Below are positions 1 through 6,398 of a stretch of DNA of 10,944 nt, piece after piece. The stretch spans positions 1 through 10,944 of the forward strand of contig JAKSUS010000024.1 of NCBI GenBank assembly GCA_024408745.1. Direction: 5' to 3'. Below the pieces are notes generated by a model. That model was not told the origin of the DNA. It worked only from the letters and a program-made list of their open reading frames with translations, and searched no databases. Numbering within the stretch: the stretch's first letter is position 1; every line of letters starts with the position of its first letter. Source of the stretch: Candidatus Gastranaerophilales bacterium. GTDB taxonomy: Bacteria > Cyanobacteriota > Vampirovibrionia > Gastranaerophilales > JAILCC01. Made by a program: the position numbers and the translations under genes.

Positions 1-85
1 CACTTGCTTGTTTTGCATACTTTCCTGTTTCAACTGTGACTTCTTTGCCACCAACATTGAACTTGCAAATTTTACTTTCTACCAT
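1..85 (-). CDS. pnp: Polyribonucleotide nucleotidyltransferase (PNPase), N-terminal fragment cut by window edge
   Basis: The minus strand from the ATG at 85 encodes 28 residues before the window ends. They begin MVESKICKFNVGG and continue through EVTVETGKYAKQAS. This matches the start of the first RNase PH-like domain of PNPase: a short strand, then the VT-ETG-x-x-A-x-QA signature that opens the family (E. coli has VTLETGMMARQA). PNPase is a phosphate-dependent 3'-5' exoribonuclease and part of RNA degradation complexes. The catalytic core, KH and S1 domains lie outside the window. The ribosome binding site is weak (GAAGA about seven bases upstream). The gene follows the two-component genes after 111 bases and has its own candidate promoter, so it is probably a separate unit, although no terminator separates them. 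Identity is fairly secure for such a short piece because the motif is distinctive. Confidence 0.8.
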   Translation of the reverse strand, partial: MVESKICKFNVGGKEVTVETGKYAKQAS

Positions 86-120
86 AATTTATCTTCTTTC
101 TTTTTCCTGTGTTCACTTAA

Positions 121-150
121 AGTATATAACAAACATGTCCAACGGTGCAA
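121..150 (-). promoter_or_regulatory. Candidate sigma-70-type promoter for pnp
   Basis: On the minus strand a TATACT box (126-121) is preceded by TTGCAC (150-145) with an 18-base spacer. The -10 matches five of six consensus bases; the -35 matches only the TTG. Transcription would start near 114, giving a leader of about 30 bases before the pnp ATG at 85. No Rho-independent terminator lies between the preceding regulator gene (stop at 197) and this site. Only a 4-bp stem (GCAA/TTGC) is seen around 145-156, so readthrough from upstream is also possible. Confidence 0.45.
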
Positions 151-196
151 CTATTTGCTCCCGCTTATAACATATAAAAGGAAATAAATGAGTTTA

Positions 197-1495
197 CTAA
201 TCAGATAATTTATAAATCCATTGGAATAATTCCATTAAATCATACGGTTTCGGGAAATATAAATCAGCCCCTGAATTTAAAATTTCTTCTTTTTCATGTG
301 CGGTATCGGTAAAAATAATTTTTATGTTTTGAGTGGAATTTTCTCTGATTTTTTTGCAAAGCTCCAGCCCTTTTTTGGTTTCATTTTTACCGCTGTCAAT
401 TATTATCAAAGACGGTGATGAAGATAAAATATCATCAACGGTTACTTCATAATTTTTATAAATTGTAGGAACAAAGCCTTGTATCTTTAATGTTGTTTCT
501 AAAAGATAAGATAAGTCTTCATCTTCTTCAATAACGACAATATTCTTCTCATTTATAAATTTCATAATTTCATCACTTGTAATCAATGGTCTGTCTATAA
601 TTTTTGACGAACCTAAGATAGTTTTTGCAAGTTTTTGCACCTTATTTAAGGCATTAATTACTTCCAATTCACTTTTATAAGTAATCAAATCGGAATTAAC
701 AATACCGATACTTGTTGTAATTAAAGGGATTTTGCAACCTGCTTTGTTATTTCCGTGAAGCAAAATATAACCTCGTTGTGCATCTTCATCAGAATAAAAT
801 TTCTTAGAAATACTGTCAAAAGCATAATTTAAGTAGTCAGCAAGTTTTTCGCATTTATAAGTTGAAGTTATGATTAAAAAGTTATCATTTTCAAATTGTC
901 CGATAAAATCATCATACTCTGCAGTTGCTCTTAATATTGCCGAAAAAGCCTGCAAAATCTTGTTATATGCAATTTCACCATAAATTTCTCTGTACGAAGT
1001 AAAATTATCAAACCCGATAAGTAAAGTAGCCCATTCTGTTTTTGATTTCATTGTACGTTTTAATATTTTTTTTGAAAATTTTATATCGGGCAGATTCGTA
1101 ACAGGCAAAGAATTTTCTTCCAAAGTTCTTCTTATATGTGCTTTTATTCTTGCCAAAAACTCATTTTGCTCCATAGGTTCGCTCAAAAAATCATCAGCAC
1201 CTGCATTAAGAGCATTGGTTTTATCTTCCGAATAATTTGATTTTGATAATAAAATTATAATCGGTCGAAATTCCAAATTGTGATTTCTTATTTTTAAACA
1301 AAGTTCGGATAAATTATCTGTTACGCTTTCAGATATTAAAACTAATTCAGGTTCGTTTAATTTTAATTGTTCAAAAAAGTTTTCTTCGTCCACTACAATA
1401 TTAACACTTGCACATTTATCATGTTCAAGAATTTTTTTATATTTATTTGAGATTTCAACTCTTTTGTCAAAGATTAATACAAAACTTCCGTTCAT
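197..1495 (-). CDS. Response regulator: degenerate REC, degenerate GGDEF, intact REC (432 aa)
   Basis: A cytoplasmic three-domain regulator. Residues about 5-122 are a receiver fold ending GADDF-LSEP, but the phosphoacceptor Asp after the third strand is Ser55 (LVLIS) and the conserved Lys is Glu106, so it should not be phosphorylated. Residues about 155-300 align with a diguanylate cyclase domain, yet the GGDEF signature is ENDNF (202-206), the first metal Asp is Gly161, and the RxxD inhibitory site has Glu193 for Arg. It is almost certainly inactive as a cyclase. Residues about 318-430 are a complete receiver: acidic pocket at 323-325, Asp367, Thr396, Lys416. There is no DNA-binding domain. 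The ATG overlaps the kinase stop (ATGA) with AGGAG seven bases upstream, so translation is coupled. The order resembles PleD-like proteins with the second receiver moved to the end. Its partner is presumably the adjacent kinase; the output is unknown. Confidence 0.85.
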   Translation of the reverse strand: MNGSFVLIFDKRVEISNKYKKILEHDKCASVNIVVDEENFFEQLKLNEPELVLISESVTDNLSELCLKIRNHNLEFRPIIILLSKSNYSEDKTNALNAGADDFLSEPMEQNEFLARIKAHIRRTLEENSLPVTNLPDIKFSKKILKRTMKSKTEWATLLIGFDNFTSYREIYGEIAYNKILQAFSAILRATAEYDDFIGQFENDNFLIITSTYKCEKLADYLNYAFDSISKKFYSDEDAQRGYILLHGNNKAGCKIPLITTSIGIVNSDLITYKSELEVINALNKVQKLAKTILGSSKIIDRPLITSDEIMKFINEKNIVVIEEDEDLSYLLETTLKIQGFVPTIYKNYEVTVDDILSSSPSLIIIDSGKNETKKGLELCKKIRENSTQNIKIIFTDTAHEKEEILNSGADLYFPKPYDLMELFQWIYKLSD

Positions 1496-2400
1496 TCTTT
1501 TTCTCCTAAGATTTTAGAATTTAATTGAGTTTCAATATTTGTAAGAGGTAATGATAATGTAAAAATATTACCGTTCTCATAGTTTTCGGCTTTAATTTTA
1601 CCGTTCATTTTTTCGGTTAAAGATTTTGTTATAAATAGTCCTAATCCGCTTCCTTCCGTTTTTCTCGTTAAAGGCGTATCAATTCTTGAGAATTTCTTAA
1701 ATATATTTTCAAGTTGATTTTCGGGAATTTTATCTGCTTCATCAATTACTTTTATCTGAATTTCATTATTGTAAAAATTTGCATTGATTTTTATTGTTGA
1801 ATTTTGATGAGAATATTTTGAAGCATTGTCAATTAAGTTTGTCATTATTTGCTCTAAAATATCAGAATCTGCCCAAATTTTCGGCAAATTATTATCATAA
1901 GAAACCTGATAGTTTTGCTCAGGATATTTCTTTTCAAAAATAGTAATCACAGGTTGAATAAATGTTTCAAAATCAATTTCTTTAAAAATAAGTTTTAATT
2001 TTTTAGACATATTAGAAATTTCAAGAAGATTTTCAACAAGCCTTGTTAAGCGATCTGCTTGATTTCTTATAATGGTTAAAAATTTATTCTGTTGTTCTTT
2101 TGATAATTTATCGGATGACATTATCATTGTATCTGCAAAACCTCTGATACTCGTTAACGGTGTCCTTAATTCATGACTTACCGTACTTATAAAATCCTGA
2201 TGCGCCTGTTCATTTTCAATAATTTGAAGTTTATATTTTTTATTATCAAAATCAATCTCTTTTATTTTTATACTGTTATTTTCAACGTTTTTCTCATTTG
2301 AAAACAAAGCATTTTCAAAAATAATATTCTCGTTTTCATCTGAAATACAAACAGGAACATCAATATTTTCTAATATATTTTTAAAAAAATCGTTATTCAA
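1492..2400 (-). CDS. Soluble sensor histidine kinase (PAS-like, HisKA, HATPase_c; 302 aa)
   Basis: The N-terminal 60 or so residues resemble a small PAS domain (VPVCISDENENIIFEN). The dimerisation and phosphoacceptor domain follows, with the H-box FISTVSHELRTPLTSIRGF and His76 as the phosphorylated residue. The ATPase domain shows an N-box (NLIDNASKYS, Asn188 and Asn192), an F-box (IFKKFSRID) and a G2 box (GSGLGL, 250-255). The G1 box reads DEADKIP (220-226): Asp220 is kept but both usual glycines are replaced. No transmembrane segment or signal peptide is seen, so the signal should be cytoplasmic. The start is TTG at 2400. No in-frame ATG is near, and GAGGAG, formed by the last codons of the PBP1A gene (2410-2415), lies nine bases upstream. 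The PBP1A stop is six bases before, and the downstream regulator overlaps by four bases, so all three are probably co-transcribed. Confidence 0.9.
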   Translation of the reverse strand: MNNDFFKNILENIDVPVCISDENENIIFENALFSNEKNVENNSIKIKEIDFDNKKYKLQIIENEQAHQDFISTVSHELRTPLTSIRGFADTMIMSSDKLSKEQQNKFLTIIRNQADRLTRLVENLLEISNMSKKLKLIFKEIDFETFIQPVITIFEKKYPEQNYQVSYDNNLPKIWADSDILEQIMTNLIDNASKYSHQNSTIKINANFYNNEIQIKVIDEADKIPENQLENIFKKFSRIDTPLTRKTEGSGLGLFITKSLTEKMNGKIKAENYENGNIFTLSLPLTNIETQLNSKILGEKE

Positions 2401-2406
2401 GAATAC

Positions 2407-4461
2407 TTACTCCTCATTAGGAATAATTGTTCTTAGTTGCGGAGTAACATCCTGATGAATATCAACAGGTTTTGGCTGAGCAGGTTGAGGAACTCTGTTA
2501 GGAACAATAGGAGCCGGTTGTGGAGGTTGTTCGGGGGCTGCTTTTTCCTGAACCTGAGAATTATTTTCATCAACTGTTTGTCCTTCGCTATTTTCTGGGG
2601 TTTCACCTTCTGTTACGACTTCTTCGGTAACTGATTGTGTGTCAAACTCTTTTGCATTAAGTTCAAATTTAGGGAACGGGAATGCTTGTTCTTTTCCCAT
2701 ATTAGCAATTCTCATATAGTCGGCCCAGATTTTTGCAGGAAGTGTACCGCCTGTTAAACCTCTCATCGGGTGGTTGTTATCATTGCCAACCCAAACACCT
2801 GTTACGATATTAGGAGTAAACCCTACAAACCAAGCATCTCTGTAATTATCGGTTGTACCTGTTTTACCTGCAACTTCACCGCCGATATTTGCAGCACGAC
2901 CTGTCCCTGATGTAACAACCTGTTTCATCATTTCAACAACTTTTGCAGCATTATCAAGGCTCAAAATTCTCTTGTAATTAGTATTGGCTTCATAAACGAC
3001 TTTACCTGTCGGAGTAACAACTTTTTCAACCGCATAAGGTTTTACCCAAATACCACCATTAGCCAAAACACCGAAAGCATTAGTCATTTCGGTAAGTTTA
3101 ACACCGTTAGAACCTAAACAAATTGTCGGGTCATTTTCAAGCGGAGTATTTATGCCCATTCTTTTAGACATTCTTATTACTTCACTTACACCTGTATAAT
3201 CAATAATAATTTTAGCGGCAACAACGTTTGAAGAATATGCTAAAGCCTGGTAAGCGGGAATTTCGCCTCGATATTTATTTCCGTAGTTATGAGGACTCCA
3301 ATCACCTGAGGTATATGGTTCATCTTTGAAAAGCATATTTGGGGACATTCCCATTTCAACGGCGGTTGTATAAACCAAAACCTTAAAAGCAGATCCCGGC
3401 GGTCTTACTGATTGAGAAGCTCTGTCAAACTGGCTTTTTGAATAATCTTTACCGCCAATATATGCTAAGATTTTACCCGTTGAAGTTTCGTACGAAAAAA
3501 GGGCAGCTTGCTCCTCATCTTTTGTCATACCCCAAGAGCGCATATCACTCCAAAGTTTATCTTGCGCAACCTGTTGATATTCATAATTTAAAGTTGTATA
3601 AATTTTATAACCGCCCTGACTTATTTCATCTTCGCTAAAACCTAATGCCTCCAATTCTCTCATTACATAATCTGAAAAATAAGGGGCTTTATTTTGTGAA
3701 TAAGAAATATATTGATCTCTTAATTTTACAGGTTCATCTAAAGCCTTTTTCATTTGTTCTTTTGTAATGATTTTATTTGCATACATTCTTTTTATAACTT
3801 GATTTCTTCTCTTTATCGCAAGGTCTTTGTTTTGATAAGGTGAATAAACTGATGGAGCCTGAGGCAAACCTGCAATAAGAGCAGCTTCTGCAACGGTTAA
3901 ATCTTTTAATTTCTTATTAAAATAAACATCTGCCGCAGCACCTACGCCATAAGCGCCTTCACCTAAATAAACGTTATTCAGATACATTGCAAGAATTTGG
4001 TCTTTTGTCCAAGTTTTTTCAATTCTTCTTGCCAAAATTAACTCTTTTAATTTTCTTGTATAAGTTTTTTCTGATGATAAAAATAAAATTCTTGCAAGTT
4101 GTTGAGTAATTGTACTTGCACCTTGTTTAGAACGTCCTGCCTGAATATTAACGATAGTAGAACGTAAAAGAGCAGTTAAATCATAACCTTCATGTTTATA
4201 AAAATTCTTATCTTCAATAGAAATAAAAGCATTCTTTAATAAATCAGGAATTTCCTGCGAATTTACCTTAGTATTTTTATAAACCCCAAACGTCTTAATT
4301 ACAACATCATCTTGAGAAATTATTTGTGTAACGTGATTAGGAATAAATCTCTCTAAGTTTTTAATGGGTTTTAATTGTCCCATATAGAAATTAAAAACAA
4401 TTGCTGCCGAAACTAAAAGTATTATACCGACAGTAAAAATGTATGATATAAAGTTTTTCAT
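2407..4461 (-). CDS. Class A penicillin-binding protein 1A, bifunctional transglycosylase/transpeptidase (684 aa)
   Basis: Polymerises lipid II into glycan strands and cross-links their stem peptides on the outer face of the inner membrane. Residues 5-27 form one uncleaved membrane anchor. The GT51 domain (about 60-235) has the catalytic Glu83 in SIEDKNFYKHEG, the GASTITQQLAR motif (114-124), RKLKELILARRIE (136-148) and YLNNVYLGEGAYG. The transpeptidase domain (about 315-585) has the SxxK nucleophile Ser357-Lys360 in RPPGSAFK, SSN at 410-412 and KTGT at 533-536, all intact. Residues about 605-684 are an acidic then Pro/Gln-rich low-complexity tail, probably disordered. The ribosome binding site is poor (AGAAGAG). 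A promoter candidate lies in the 121-base gap upstream. The gene heads a run with the kinase and the REC-GGDEF-REC gene. It is equivalent to ponA/mrcA; I leave the symbol blank because naming varies by lineage. Confidence 0.95.
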   Translation of the reverse strand: MKNFISYIFTVGIILLVSAAIVFNFYMGQLKPIKNLERFIPNHVTQIISQDDVVIKTFGVYKNTKVNSQEIPDLLKNAFISIEDKNFYKHEGYDLTALLRSTIVNIQAGRSKQGASTITQQLARILFLSSEKTYTRKLKELILARRIEKTWTKDQILAMYLNNVYLGEGAYGVGAAADVYFNKKLKDLTVAEAALIAGLPQAPSVYSPYQNKDLAIKRRNQVIKRMYANKIITKEQMKKALDEPVKLRDQYISYSQNKAPYFSDYVMRELEALGFSEDEISQGGYKIYTTLNYEYQQVAQDKLWSDMRSWGMTKDEEQAALFSYETSTGKILAYIGGKDYSKSQFDRASQSVRPPGSAFKVLVYTTAVEMGMSPNMLFKDEPYTSGDWSPHNYGNKYRGEIPAYQALAYSSNVVAAKIIIDYTGVSEVIRMSKRMGINTPLENDPTICLGSNGVKLTEMTNAFGVLANGGIWVKPYAVEKVVTPTGKVVYEANTNYKRILSLDNAAKVVEMMKQVVTSGTGRAANIGGEVAGKTGTTDNYRDAWFVGFTPNIVTGVWVGNDNNHPMRGLTGGTLPAKIWADYMRIANMGKEQAFPFPKFELNAKEFDTQSVTEEVVTEGETPENSEGQTVDENNSQVQEKAAPEQPPQPAPIVPNRVPQPAQPKPVDIHQDVTPQLRTIIPNEE
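2410..2415 (-). promoter_or_regulatory. Shine-Dalgarno GAGGAG supporting the TTG start of the kinase
   Basis: The final two Glu codons of the PBP1A gene (GAG GAG, followed by TAA at 2409-2407) form a strong Shine-Dalgarno nine bases before the TTG at 2400. The site decides the kinase start and implies that translation of the kinase is coupled to termination on the PBP1A frame. Confidence 0.6.
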
Positions 4462-4507
4462 GATAATTACTCTTCTGTTCTAAACTGATATATATTTTAA
4501 TACAGAG

Positions 4508-4513
4508 ATTATA
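4508..4513 (-). promoter_or_regulatory. Candidate -10 box for the PBP1A/kinase/regulator unit
   Basis: The 121 bases between kdsB (stop at 4583) and PBP1A (start at 4461) contain a perfect TATAAT on the minus strand at 4513-4508, about 45 bases before the ATG. The expected -35 position holds only GTTTTT, so this would be a weak or activator-dependent promoter. No hairpin terminator for the upstream operon is seen in the gap, which is otherwise plain AT-rich sequence; readthrough from kdsB is possible. Confidence 0.4.
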
Positions 4514-4582
4514 CAGATACAAATTATTTAAAAAACTTTATACACGAATTATTTTGAACATCTTTACATAAATTAAACCCAT

Positions 4583-5326
4583 CTATATAACTTTTTTCAA
4601 AAATTCTTCAAAATCTTCTTTTGTATCAATTCCGACAGGTTTGTAATTTACCGTTGCGGTTTTGATTTTCATACCGTTTTGTAAAGCCCTTAACTGTTCT
4701 AAACTTTCCGCCTTTTCTAAAACAGATTGTGGGAGTTCGGACATCTTTAATAAAGCTTCCCTTCTGTAAACGTATAAACCGATATGAGCAAAAGTTGAAG
4801 CAATATTTTTGTTGCGTTCATACGGAATCGGTGAACGTGAAAAATACATCGCATAGCCGTTATTATCCGTAACTGCTTTTACGACATTAGGGTTTTGAAT
4901 TTCGTCCTCATCATCAATTTTTCTTATCAAGGTTGAAATATCAGCATTTTTATCTTCAATTAAAACTTTTATTGCACTATCAATGCTTTCAGGTTCAATC
5001 ATAGGTTCATCACCCTGAACATTAACGGCAATTTCAATATTTTCATATTTTTTCAAAACTTCAACTAATCTGTCACTTCCGCACTTATGAGTAGTAGCCG
5101 TCATGCAGGCTTTTCCGCCAAAGCTTTCTACTTCATCAAAAATTCTTTTATCATCAGTTGCAACAATAACATCTGATGCAAGTTTTGATTGAGTGGCTTT
5201 TTCATAAACCCATTGAATAATAGTTTTTCCTTTTGCTCTTAATAAGGGTTTCCCTTCTAATCTTGTTGAGGCATAACGAGCCGGAATTATAATTGTAATA
5301 TTATCTGATTGCGTAAAATTTTCCAT
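4583..5326 (-). CDS. kdsB: 3-deoxy-manno-octulosonate cytidylyltransferase (CMP-Kdo synthetase), 247 aa
   Basis: Activates Kdo with CTP to CMP-Kdo, the donor for the inner core of lipopolysaccharide; a cytosolic enzyme. Numbered from the ATG at 5326, the motifs are: nucleotide-binding IIIPARYASTRLEGKPL (12-28), the THKCGSDRL loop (79-87; family DHxSGTDR), VQGDEPMI (103-110) with the metal-binding Asp106, YFSRSPIPYER (161-171), HIGLYVYRREAL (181-192), ESLEQLRAL (207-215) and GIDTKEDFE (232-240). Length is normal for the family. The frame stays open four codons upstream to a TTG at 5338, but GGAG at 5336-5333 lies six bases before the ATG at 5326, so the ATG is chosen. The gene overlaps the end of the lipoprotein gene by 26 bases and is the last of the xerC-lipoprotein-kdsB run. 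Its presence implies an LPS-type outer membrane. Confidence 0.95.
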   Translation of the reverse strand: MENFTQSDNITIIIPARYASTRLEGKPLLRAKGKTIIQWVYEKATQSKLASDVIVATDDKRIFDEVESFGGKACMTATTHKCGSDRLVEVLKKYENIEIAVNVQGDEPMIEPESIDSAIKVLIEDKNADISTLIRKIDDEDEIQNPNVVKAVTDNNGYAMYFSRSPIPYERNKNIASTFAHIGLYVYRREALLKMSELPQSVLEKAESLEQLRALQNGMKIKTATVNYKPVGIDTKEDFEEFLKKVI

Positions 5327-6398
5327 TTTCTGCTCCAAAATAAACTATACCGCTATTTATAACAGGGGAAGAATAAATTGATGTTCCTACCCCGTATTTC
5401 CAAATTAAAGTTCCTGTTGATGCTTTTATTGCATAAATAAAACCGTCACCTGATGTTACATACAAAGTATCGTCAACAAAAGCAGGTGAAGATAAAATTG
5501 CACCGTTTGTTTTATTTTTCCATAAGAGATTGCCTGCCATATCAAATGCATAAATAAAGCCTTTTCCGTCAGCAATATAGACCGCATTTTTAGATAAAAC
5601 AGGTGTTGATTTAATAATGCCCTGAAGTTTTTTACTCCATAATAAAGAACCTGTTTTTGCATTTAAACAATAGAAAGTATTATCTGTTGAACCCACAAAA
5701 ACTTTATCATTATTGGCAATCGGTTTTGATAAAATTAAACCTTTTGTTTTATAGTTCCAAACTTGTGTTTTGTTTTCAAGTGAATAAGCATAAATTTTTC
5801 CGTCTAATCCGCCAACATAAATTTTTCCCTGATAAATTGTCGGTGAACCCTGCAGAGGAATATTATGTTGTATTTTATGATAAAGCGTGCCATGTTTTGT
5901 GGAAACAAAATATAAATTCCCGTCTGCTGATGAAAAAATTACATAATGCTTGGTAAAAACAGGTGTTGATAAGATTTTATGATTTGTCGGATATTCCCAT
6001 AAAATATTACCGTTAGAAATATTTAAAGCATACAAAGTTCCGTTTGTTCCGGCAATATAAAGAGTATTTTTATCAATTTCAACCGATGCTTCATCAACTT
6101 TTGAAGGAAGTTGCTTTATATTTTGCCAGATTTTCCCTCCTGTTGCGCTATTAAGCCCGTATATAACACCGTTTGTATATACAAAAAATATTGAGTTATT
6201 GTTAATTGCAGGTGCAGAATTTATATTAGAATTTGTTGTTAAACTCCATTTTAAAATACCTGTTGTTTGACTTCCTGATTTAATATATTTATCTCTTAAC
6301 TGGTTTTGGACATGATAATTTTCATACTCGGTTTCTTCTTTTTGACAACCGGTTAAAAATAACAACATTAAACAAAATATTATAATAATTTTTTTCAT
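5301..6398 (-). CDS. PQQ-repeat beta-propeller lipoprotein (365 aa)
   Basis: A signal peptide (MKKIIIIFCLMLLF) ends in a lipobox LTGC with the lipidated Cys18. After a short linker come eight repeats of about 40 residues with the pattern G-x-(I/L)-x-W ... SxP ... (V/I)Y(V/F) ... DGxxYAx(N/D), from about residue 47 to the C-terminus (SAPAI, DEASVE, STPVF, GSPTI, SKPIA, STPVL, SSPAF, SSPVI mark the blades). That predicts a closed eight-bladed propeller. Repeat 4 has Tyr in place of Trp (TLYHKI). BamB, the outer-membrane assembly lipoprotein, has this architecture, but so do many unrelated scaffold and sensor lipoproteins. The PQQ name refers to the repeat only; no enzymatic site is seen. The ATG shares one base with the xerC stop (TAATG), with GAGGG (6410-6406) seven bases upstream. 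The 3' end runs into kdsB. An envelope role is inferred from lipidation and neighbours. Confidence 0.88.
   Translation of the reverse strand: MKKIIIIFCLMLLFLTGCQKEETEYENYHVQNQLRDKYIKSGSQTTGILKWSLTTNSNINSAPAINNNSIFFVYTNGVIYGLNSATGGKIWQNIKQLPSKVDEASVEIDKNTLYIAGTNGTLYALNISNGNILWEYPTNHKILSTPVFTKHYVIFSSADGNLYFVSTKHGTLYHKIQHNIPLQGSPTIYQGKIYVGGLDGKIYAYSLENKTQVWNYKTKGLILSKPIANNDKVFVGSTDNTFYCLNAKTGSLLWSKKLQGIIKSTPVLSKNAVYIADGKGFIYAFDMAGNLLWKNKTNGAILSSPAFVDDTLYVTSGDGFIYAIKASTGTLIWKYGVGTSIYSSPVINSGIVYFGAENGKFYAIR
5333..5336 (-). promoter_or_regulatory. Shine-Dalgarno GGAG that sets the kdsB start at ATG 5326
   Basis: GGAG sits six bases before ATG at 5326-5324, inside the end of the lipoprotein gene. 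The upstream TTG (5338-5336) overlaps this very site and has no Shine-Dalgarno of its own, so the longer 251-residue version with the extra MEQK is unlikely. Confidence 0.75.

Noticed and set aside
197..1495. Active diguanylate cyclase
   Set aside because: The signature is ENDNF, with the first metal Asp and inhibitory-site Arg also missing, so catalysis is not expected.
2437..2634. Plus-strand frame of 65 codons inside the PBP1A gene
   Set aside because: It is antisense to the Pro/Gln-rich tail coding region of PBP1A, whose real frame has full family motifs; no ribosome binding site and no recognisable protein.
3438..3638. Plus-strand frame of 66 codons inside PBP1A
   Set aside because: Antisense to the transpeptidase domain; composition is an artefact of the real gene.
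5456..5956. Two small frames (minus 5456-5662, plus 5657-5956) in the propeller gene
   Set aside because: Both lie wholly within a well-supported lipoprotein gene; the repeated blade codons keep alternate frames open.
5301..6398. PQQ-dependent dehydrogenase
   Set aside because: The repeats are the propeller type only; length, lipobox and absence of a quinone-binding or catalytic site argue against an alcohol or glucose dehydrogenase.
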